From contig CM045998.1 of assembly GCA_025175895.1 (NCBI GenBank), positions 17,345,153 to 17,409,152 of the forward strand: a DNA stretch of 64,000 nucleotides. Reading direction: 5' to 3'. A program made the position numbers and the translations under genes. The DNA comes from Wurfbainia villosa (lineage: Eukaryota; Streptophyta; Magnoliopsida; Zingiberales; Zingiberaceae). Below, in pieces: positions 56,890 through 64,000 of this stretch; positions within the stretch are counted from its first letter, which is position 1; each line of letters starts with the position of its first letter. Under the pieces are notes generated by a model. That model saw only the letters and a list, made by a program, of their open reading frames with translations, was not told where the DNA came from and made no database searches.

Positions 56890-57073
56890 TTTCATTAATG
56901 ACGATTCTGACTTAAGCATCGGAGTGCCCCCACCAGGTAGGCCGGTGGGGGTTTAACGCGTGTTAACTTTTTTTAGAATAAATTTACTGATGCGGTCGGA
57001 GAGAACCCCTCCTCGGCAGCAAAGAACTAAGGTAGAAAATATGAGCCACATCAGTTGACACCGTCTGTGGGAA
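56890..57073 (+). repeat. Ty3/gypsy Tat-type LTR end and primer site (fragment)
   Basis: The phrase GACTTAAGCATCGGAGTGCC followed by CCGGTGGGGG-type sequence is typical of the end region of Tat/Retand LTRs, and the LTR end at about 57053 (CATCA) is followed by TTGACACCGTCTGTGGGAA (57055-57073), one or two bases from the usual TGGCGCCGTCTGTGGGAA primer region. No gag or pol follows within reach, so only the LTR end and leader remain. Confidence 0.65.
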
Positions 57074-57788
57074 ACTTCTAAGTAAGACATTGAGAGAAAA
57101 ATGAGATTATCCGATTGGTCTATGTTGATTCCTGCTGAGTCAATTCATTACCAGAGCTTCTCTATTGGATATGACTCCATGATTGGAGGAAGACATCAAG
57201 TGTTATATAGATTGGTTGCTAATATAAAATTCCTTGGTGAATGGTGATGATGTTGCTCTGTGTCTTATATTGCGGTTCCTCCATGCTATTAAATTTAGTA
57301 AGTTTGTATATAAATTCTTACCTTTAATATTTTGTTGCATTTTTTATCTTGTCGTTTCTCTAGCTGTATTTAAAATTTTCCCCATTGAAGATACATTATA
57401 TGAGGCACATTGAGAGAACAAATAATATGGTTATATATGCACTTAGAATATCTTAAAAGCTTAAATTTAATTACCTCTATGTTTAATATTTATCTTGAAA
57501 GTTTACATTTAATTAGTCATTCCAGTGTTTCTTAGTCATGTATAACAAGTCGGTCGCTCGACCGCATAGTCAGTCGATCACCCGACTGCATAGACATTAA
57601 GTTTTTACCCCTCAAATTCTCTGCTTTCTGTATGCATTTTTCTTGTTTATGAATATGTACCACTATAGCAAATTACTGTAGCACCAAATTACTGTAACAA
57701 AACACTGTAGCACCCGATTACTGTAGCACTCGATTAAAAAAAATTAAAAACAGAAAGAATTTAAAAAAATTAAAAACAGAAAGAATTT
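57074..57788. other. Unassigned, with short repeats before EPRV2
   Basis: No gene. GGTCGCTCGACCGCATAGTC and a similar phrase occur near 57550-57590. Near 57665-57735 the unit ATTACTGTAGCACC recurs three to four times, and a 26-base unit containing ATTAAAAACAGAAAGAATTT occurs twice at 57736-57788. The last lies right before the viral primer site and may be part of the viral intergenic region. Confidence 0.5.
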
Positions 57789-57800
57789 TGGTATCAGAGC
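57789..57800 (+). other. EPRV2 primer-binding site
   Basis: TGGTATCAGAGC, followed by CTTAAGACC. Sits 25 bases before the ORF1 frame. Confidence 0.85.
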
Positions 57801-57819
57801 CTTAAGACCTAGGACTTTG

Positions 57820-58347
57820 AAAAAATGTATACAGTCTCTAGCTAAATTTGATTATCTTGATTTATCTATCCCTCTACCACGAATTACAAAAACATTAGAC
57901 AAAAGACAACATAGCTGCTATATACATGCTAAGGACTCCACTCACTCCTTGCATTCTGATAACCCACACCTGAACTCCATAACAGACATACTACTAGGAC
58001 AGAGTTTTTCATCAAAAACTAAGTTTAGAGACATACATCACGTCCTGGAAACTGTACTTATAAATCAAAGACAACAACAGATCCAGCTTAATGAAATAAA
58101 GCAAAATATAATATATCTAAAGAATTCATAAGAAAGTCTTAACTCTAAAGTTGCTCAAGTAAATTTTATAAATCTACCAAAGAGAAGTGACGTAATAAAC
58201 CTTACAAGAATAATTAGAGAAAACCAACCACATACTTTTGAAATCCAACATAAAGATCTTTTAGCAGAAGTAAAAAGTGTCTTGCTAACAATAGAAGCAG
58301 AATTCAAGATTCTACAAGAACAAATAAATGCACTACTCATTAAATGA
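57820..58347 (+). pseudogene. EPRV2 ORF1 (one stop)
   Basis: A frame of about 176 codons with one TAA at 58129-58131, ending TGA at 58345-58347 within ATGA. Features: a segment LAKFDYLDLSIPL, a Gln-rich helix (NQRQQQIQLNEIKQN) and a C-terminal helix. Length and place fit the ORF1 product of badna- and tungroviruses. The start codon is unclear: no in-frame ATG is seen near the beginning, so a non-AUG start or a lost ATG is possible. Confidence 0.65.
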
Positions 58348-58753
58348 ACCGACATATTTATGAAAATACCCATTATGATGAAGCCTTAGACTATGTACAA
58401 AAATATACAAAAACTAAGACGGTTATTATTCCTCTACAGAGCTAACAGGAAAAAGTGATCAAATTCAGGTACAACAAAATAATACTATAATAGCCTTATT
58501 AACATCACTACATTTTAGGATAACCAAATTGGAAGGAAAATTATTTGATTTAGAGCAAAAGTTGTCTAAAGTACCAATAGAAGATAACTGGAAATCAACT
58601 CTGGAAAATATAAATATAGGTTTGGGGAAACTATCTACGGGAAAAATAATAAGAAATCATCCTACTACATATACATTTTTAACATACAAACCTGAAGAGT
58701 CAAAATGTGTCAAACAAGGACAGAAAGTTTTACTGGAACATCTAGAACACTGA
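58344..58753 (+). pseudogene. EPRV2 ORF2 (frameshifted)
   Basis: It starts at the ATG at 58344 overlapping the ORF1 stop (MNRHIYENTHYDEALDYVQK), a SYKEAL-like pattern as in EPRV1 ORF2. Near 58435 one base change in length shifts the frame; it continues with a helix (ITKLEGKLFDLEQKLSKV, coiled-coil-like) and ends at TGA 58751-58753. Likely the small virion-associated protein. Confidence 0.65.
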
Positions 58754-60004
58754 GTGGAAGAAGATCAGTCTCTAGTACTTCTTGGTTGGACAACATACGG
58801 ACACTTCCTAGTCTAAGCCAAACATTAGAAGAAGTAATAAACATAGATCGAGACTTAGAAATATTTTCTAATGAACAATTAAATATGTTACAACCGTGAC
58901 TCCTATATGGGAGAAATAGATTTTCATATTTCGCATCAGCAACTTCTATATATAGGCAACGAAGAACCGAAGCTTTACATCTCCCAGACGGTGAGGAACA
59001 ACATTTAGATTTAATAACTAACCAGTCAGGAAGACGATTAGCAACCTTGAAACACCACTATATACATCTAGGCTTAATAGTCTTTGGATTAAGAGGAATG
59101 ACAAGACAAAAAATAGGAGGAAAGGTCCTTATAGTCTTATATGACTCTAGATTTTCGGATAAAGAAAAAGCCATTATAGGCTTAGCCGAAGTAGACATGA
59201 ATGATAATTTAGGAATAACTTACATTTGTCCTAATTTCAACATGACTATTAAAGACTTTACTAACCATATTAAAATAGTGATACAGGCGAAAGGATATGG
59301 AAATTTTCAAGGAAAGAATATCCAACTTGAAATGATATTTCTGGGTAAAACTATGAATCATATACATAATAATTTTAAAATTCAAATAGATGGAATAATA
59401 GAGACTCTTAGTACAAGGGGAATTCAATTTCAAAGACCCAGACAGTATAGCTCAGAACAACTAGCCAATCTAGAATGGACAATTAACTTAGAAGAAGAAC
59501 AACCAACTCTTCTACAACCTACAGAATCATTAATGTATAAAGATAGGAATGGACAACTAAGTGTAAGATTTACAAACTATACACCCAATAGGTTAATTGA
59601 AGAAGAAGACACTGAAAACCAAGAACACAACCTTGTGCTTTTAGAGGAACAAGACCCCTTACTGATTGCTCAACAACAACTAAGAGAATTTGGGTAGAAA
59701 CATCTCCGATTAGTAGAAACACATAAAAGAAGACATAATATCAACTTGGTAAACATAGGAGGAGCATTTGATGACTTAAATGAATATGTCTATTTGCCAG
59801 CAGAAATGGCCTCCCACTTAAATGAAATAGAAATACAAGAACTAGAAAGGTTTGATAAATTACACAAAGGCCTCCCGGAAAATGTAAAGTTATATAAAGA
59901 CAAAGAAAACAATATTATAGCAAAAGAATACTCCACCGACTACATGCCTCTGGATACTAAGACGAATAATAACTTAAATAACATAAAAAAAAGAGGTAAA
60001 TTTA
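58705..60004 (+). pseudogene. EPRV2 ORF3, movement protein part (stops)
   Basis: One frame from about 58705 (start uncertain, overlapping ORF2) with TGA at 58897-58899 and TAG at 59695-59697. The movement protein core covers 58930-59600 (HHYIHLGLIVFGLRGMTR, AIIGLAEVDMND, IKIVIQAKGYGNFQG), aligning in order with EPRV1. An acidic stretch with EEQDPLLIAQQQ follows, where EPRV1 has EEEPLLVQF and then its dUTPase; here no dUTPase motif is present and a linker (NIGGAFDDLNEYVYLP) continues instead. A frameshift at about 60000 leads to the coat protein frame. Confidence 0.8.
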
Positions 60005-61486
60005 ATGAATACAGCAGAATCCTCTGCTTCAAGACCATTCCAGATTACATACCCAGAAAGTACTATAAGAACATTAGACTATAGTCAAGGACATCCCCCT
60101 AGAACTGCAGTCGACCCGTATACTAACAATAACCCACTACTTAAAACCATTGGCCGTAGAGGACCCCCAGAACTAACATTCTTTGGAAAAGATGCAGTAT
60201 TACTAAATATAACAGAATGTGACCCACAATTACATGACCTATACCTTGAACAGTGGAAAGTCTCTGTAGCAAGAGACTACGCGGCTAAGCATGAAATGGA
60301 TATAGAAACTGGAGTGGCTATGCTTAGAGTGGCAGAAAACTGTTTAGGAGACGTGGCACGAGCCTCCCGGGAATCTTTCAAACAAAACTTCCTTGAAGAA
60401 GTAGCCAGAATAGCCGGCCATGGAAACAATATACACAATTTTTGTTATGCGGTGCATACAATGATTACCGCTAGAGACTCTAATACAGGACTAAATATAA
60501 GACAACAAGAAGCAATGAGAGATCTAGAGCAATTACAATTATTAGATTGGAGTAGAGTGAAAGAATTTTGCAATGATTTCTTTGCGCTGACAGCCATCTC
60601 TGGGAACTACTATAGCAATGAGCTAGGAGAAAGACTTTTTAGTAAGCTACCTGGAGAATTAGGAAGAGAAATACATAAGGACTGGAGTGCCATGACTATA
60701 TAACCTATTCACAATAACATAGGAGTACGAATTCAACATATCATAGCAAAATTGAAAGAAAAATGTACGTTTATACAAATACAAAAACATTTGAAACACC
60801 AGCAATATGGATTCTGTAAACACATATATACGCCACAACAATACGGGGCCAATACTAGACATAGAAAATTCACATCAAAACCAAAAAGAAAACCTAGACA
60901 AACATACTATCTAAGAAAGAGCACAGCCCAAAAACCTTACCTAAACAAAAATAAACATGTTAGATGATTTAATCCAAAAAAGACTTATGCTAATACCATT
61001 ACTTGTTTCGCATGTAACAAAACAGGACATTTATCTTCAGCCTGTCCCAATAGAAAAAATCTATACACTAAGGAATCCACTTTGGTCCAATGTACTAATT
61101 TAGATCTTCTGGAAATACAATTAGATATTTCATATACCTCCTCCATATATTCAATTATCTCTGCAGATGATATGGAAGAAATCCAATCTACAACTTACTA
61201 CTCATTAATAAATTCACTCACTACACCACCTGGTAGTTATGCCGAAAAATATGGCATTCAAATGCCGGCATATTTAAATAAAGATTTTGACGAATTAGGA
61301 TTTCTAAATAATGAGGCAGAAGAAGAAGAAATTAATTTAATGTACCGTCTAGACGACTGCTCCAAAGGAAAACAACCAGTCACCTGCGAACATGAGTGGC
61401 AACTTAAAGAGGGAATTGCACATACTCCTTGTTCCTCTTGTGGGTTTTATCCCGCAGCCAACAAACGAGGAAATTTGCAAGAAATG
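60005..61486 (+). pseudogene. EPRV2 ORF3, coat protein and zinc finger part (stops)
   Basis: Coat protein core at 60170-60700 (ELTFFGKDAVLLNI, MRDLEQLQLLDWSRVKEF, LFSKLPGELGREIHKDW), the last motif matching EPRV1's KLPGDLGRKV. A TAA at 60701-60703 and a TGA at 60965-60967 interrupt it. The zinc finger CFACNKTGHLSSAC (CX2CX4HX4C) is at 61004-61045. Around 61370-61500 a second Cys-rich region (CEHEWQL, CSSCG and, in a shifted frame, EICKKC) resembles the second Cys motif of EPRV1. Structural role: virion shell and RNA packaging. Confidence 0.8.
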
Positions 61487-62250
61487 TAGGCAACAAATTT
61501 GAAATACCTGTCTTAAAGAAAATTTTAATATTGACATTCCTGACACACCTAGGCTAGTTTCCTCTCGAACACACTTACTAGAGACCCGTCTTTCTGTGCT
61601 CGAAACTCGACTTAATCTAGTTGAAACTGAACTTAGACAACTACAAAATCAAGTAGCTAACCAAGACTATGAGGAATTTTGAGATTCTCAACAGTTACAT
61701 TCTTCCAGAATTCCAGATGACACTAATCTGGTTTTTGTTAAAACTCCAAGTATGTGTAATACTGGAAGAGCCACTAACGTGCGTGTCCAATGCACCTTAA
61801 CAGTCAAAGGTCATACATTAACTTTGCAAGCCCTAATAGATAGTGGCGCCTCTAGCTCTTCTATCGATAAAGAAACACTACTTTCTGTTATTCCCTCTTC
61901 TTTTTTGCCACAAATAAATCAACCCCAAATCAGTACCCAGTTTGATGTAACTAAAAATGCTTGCTCTATTTATTTGCCAAGTTGTACTGTTTCTTTTTAT
62001 ACCAACTGCGGCAACAATAGTATCCCTCTAACTCTTACCCATTTATGGGTTACCAACCTTAATATTGCTAATGTGCACCTTATCCTCGGATTAAATTTTC
62101 TCCTCCACACCGTGCTTTCCTGCTTACCCTTGATTATGCCATTTTCCTTTCTACCCCCATTATTGCCCCTATTCTTTCCGAATATCCTCCTTCTCATCGC
62201 GCTAGGGAGTGTGGTGGTACCTTGGATAGGCCCGAACTTCTCCGACTAAA
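61487..62250 (+). pseudogene. EPRV2 ORF3, protease part
   Basis: After a short coiled-coil-like stretch (HLLETRLSVLETRLNLVE) and further stops, a frame from 61752 carries the aspartic protease: ALIDSGASSSSIDKE near 61830-61875, and LILGLNFL, the usual second protease motif. The frame ends in a shifted hydrophobic run at 62247. The protease would release coat protein and RT from the polyprotein. Confidence 0.75.
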
Positions 62251-63655
62251 GCCCCAAGATTTGGATTACATAGACCAGGAAGAGGAACTTAACAATAGTT
62301 CCTCCTCACACCCACCTCAAACTTGTTCCTGTCAAACACAAGATTGTTCTTGCGCCTGTACAGACTCAGATGAATCCGAAATAGACACAGGAAATAAGTA
62401 TGACTTCCCTACCGATACTATATCCCCTCGGAGTATACTAAATTTAATTAACACTCAAGAGAATTTGGAAGATATAATTTCAAAACTAGAAAAAATGGAA
62501 ATCTTAGGAGATAATCCTATTAAGTATTGGGAACTGGATAAAATATATTGTAAATTAGATATTATAAATCCAGATTTAACAATTAAAGCCCAAGACTTGA
62601 AATATACAAATTGGGAAGCACAAGAGTGTAAAATGCATATTAAACAACTTTTAGATTATAAACTAATACAATGATCTACTTCTAGACATAGAAGCCCAGC
62701 TTTCATAGTAAACAAGGGATCAGAACAAAAGCGTGGTCAGTCAAAAATGGTGTTTAATTATAAACGCCTAAATGACAATTGTAATGAGGATGGTTATAAA
62801 ATTCCTGACAAAGAACAATTAATTAATAAAATACAAGATTCACAATGGTATTCAAAATTTGATCTTAAATCTGGTTTCTGGCAAGTCCGGATGCACCCAG
62901 AATCCATAACCTAGACAACATTCTCTTGCCCTGAAAGACACTTTGAATGGTTAGTTATGCCTTTTGGCCTAAAAATAGCACCACAAATATTCCAAAGAAA
63001 GATGGATACAATTTTTAAAGACACAACAAATTTTACATGTATGTATATTGATGACATTTTAGTTTTCTCTAAAACTAAATCAGAACATACAACTCATCTA
63101 CATATGATTTTTAACTTATTTGAAAAGCACGGATTAATAATTTCCAGAAAGAAAATGCAGCTTATGAAAAAACATATTGAATTCTTAGGAGCTGAAATAG
63201 GCCAAAGGGAAAATAACTTTGCAACCACATATTGCTAGTAAGATACTTGAATTTTCCGACAAAATTGAAAATACTAGATCTTTGAGAGCTTTTCTAGGAC
63301 TTTTAAACTATGCAAGACCATATTTAAAAGATATAGGAAAAAATAAGTTGAAATCTATACAATAAAACATCAACAAAAGGACAAAAACACTTTAATCAAC
63401 AAGATGTTTTAATAGTCAAACAAATTAAAGAATTAGTAAAAACATTTCCCAAACTAACACTACCATTAGATAATGATTATCTAGTCATAGAAAGTGACTG
63501 ATGTGAGACAGGATGGGGAGGAGCTTTATTATAAAAAACCCACAAAATATGACACAAAATTTGTAGAGACATTGTGTAGATATGCCTCAGGAAAATATAG
63601 AGAAAAAGGTCATTTGACTTCCTTTGATTTTGAAATATTAGCCGTTATTTACTGC
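62222..63655 (+). pseudogene. EPRV2 ORF3, RT and RNase H part (stops, 3' end missing)
   Basis: RT region: MVFNYKRLND, WYSKFDLKSGFWQVRMHPESI, FEWLVMPFGLKIAPQIFQRKMD and the catalytic YIDD at 63044-63055. Stops at 62672-62674 and 62912-62914 and a frameshift near 63235 break it. RNase H begins near 63485 (VIESD then a stop, GWGGALL) and includes RYASGKY. It ends at about 63655, where LTR sequence replaces the rest. Motif order is the same as in EPRV1. Confidence 0.85.
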
Positions 63656-64000
63656 ACGGCTAGAGGGGGGGTGAATAGCGCTTTTGAAATTGAAGAGGGA
63701 AGTTGGTGCTTTCCAGTCCTTCAAAGCTAGTTCAAGGCAATCAAAGATCAAGCAATCCAAAGCTCTTGTAAAGTGTTTCCACTTGTTAGGAATATTTGTA
63801 ACGGCTAGAGGGGGGTGAATAGCGCTTTGCTCGTTCGTAGATGAAATTTGATCTCGTGTTCGTCTCTACAATTTCGTTAGTACGCAGCGGAATAGAAATG
63901 AAAGTAATAACGATAATGAAATGAACAACACGCTAACACAAGGATATAACGTGGTTCGGAACCGAATGGTTCCTACTCCACGGTGTTGGAGATTTGATGG
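63656..64000 (-). repeat. Rearranged E-type LTR pieces, partly inverted
   Basis: 63657-63690 reads CGGCTAGAGGGGGGGTGAAT, the reverse complement of the LTR end block. 63695-63783 is plus-strand E-type sequence (GTTGGTGCTTTCCAGTCCTT, as at 26546 and 45862). 63802-64000 is again reverse-complement LTR, from the CTAGAGGGGGG block to GGTTCCTACTCCACGG, matching CCATGGAGTAGGAACC of the E LTR. The pieces are opposite in orientation and the window ends inside the last one. Confidence 0.7.

Larger units (their letters stand above)
57789..63655 (+). mobile_element. EPRV2: decayed endogenous caulimovirid, plus strand
   Basis: 5.87 kb from the tRNA-Met primer site to within RNase H. The order ORF1, ORF2 (joined by ATGA), then an ORF3 polyprotein with movement protein, coat protein, zinc finger, protease, RT and RNase H is that of Badnavirus, Tungrovirus and close relatives. 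It has no dUTPase, and protein similarity to EPRV1 looks low, so it is a different virus. More than a dozen stops and several frameshifts show long decay. The 3' end of RNase H and the intergenic region are missing. The genus cannot be settled by eye. Confidence 0.85.

Overview
The window looks like a plant nuclear intergenic region made almost entirely of nested mobile elements and integrated DNA viruses. Evidence for a flowering plant: Ty1/copia elements primed by initiator tRNA-Met (TGGTATCAGAGC next to the LTR), a Ty3/gypsy Tat-type LTR end, a TRIM, a hAT-type MITE, two integrated caulimovirids and a fragment of a plant RING E3-ligase gene. A monocot is my guess, not shown by the sequence. 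No intact host gene was found.

Layout. 1-2512: unassigned, degenerate sequence. 2513-26329: element B, a minus-strand copia (Angela-like) element with a remnant 3' LTR (2513-2714) and a 2456-bp 5' LTR (23874-26329). Its RNase H gene is split by element A (2962-19058), a plus-strand SIRE-type copia array of the form LTR-internal-LTR-internal-LTR.

26330-54832: element E, a plus-strand copia relative that keeps gag but no pol. Its body holds a TRIM (27952-28626) and a hAT MITE (28871-29420). Its 3' LTR starts at 30300 and is split three times: by D (30540-36249, a gag-only copia element with a partial extra LTR), by C (36296-44982, a complete SIRE element related to A with a nearly intact pol), and by viral DNA EPRV1 (46263-54804, minus strand). 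EPRV1 is badnavirus-like: ORF1, ORF2 and an ORF3 polyprotein with movement protein, an added dUTPase, coat protein with two Cys motifs, protease, RT and RNase H. It reads best as one 7.7-kb circularly permuted genome lodged inside an older 0.84-kb piece of the same virus.

54833-57788: low-complexity repeats, a fragment of a RING E3 ligase, and a Tat-type gypsy LTR end with primer site. 57789-63655: EPRV2, a second, decayed plus-strand caulimovirid without dUTPase. 63656-64000: rearranged, partly inverted E-type LTR pieces.

Order of events that can be read: E is the oldest datable layer; TRIM, MITE, D, C and EPRV1 each landed in it later, and A landed in B. TSDs support D (AGTAC), C (GTAAA), TRIM (CTTCT), MITE (ATTAACCC) and A (GTTGT/GTTAT, one change). 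The most notable observations are the tandem LTR arrays, a candidate in-frame intron between gag and pol in A and C, the virus-in-virus structure with a dUTPase, and viral junctions at nearly the same spot in related LTR ends.
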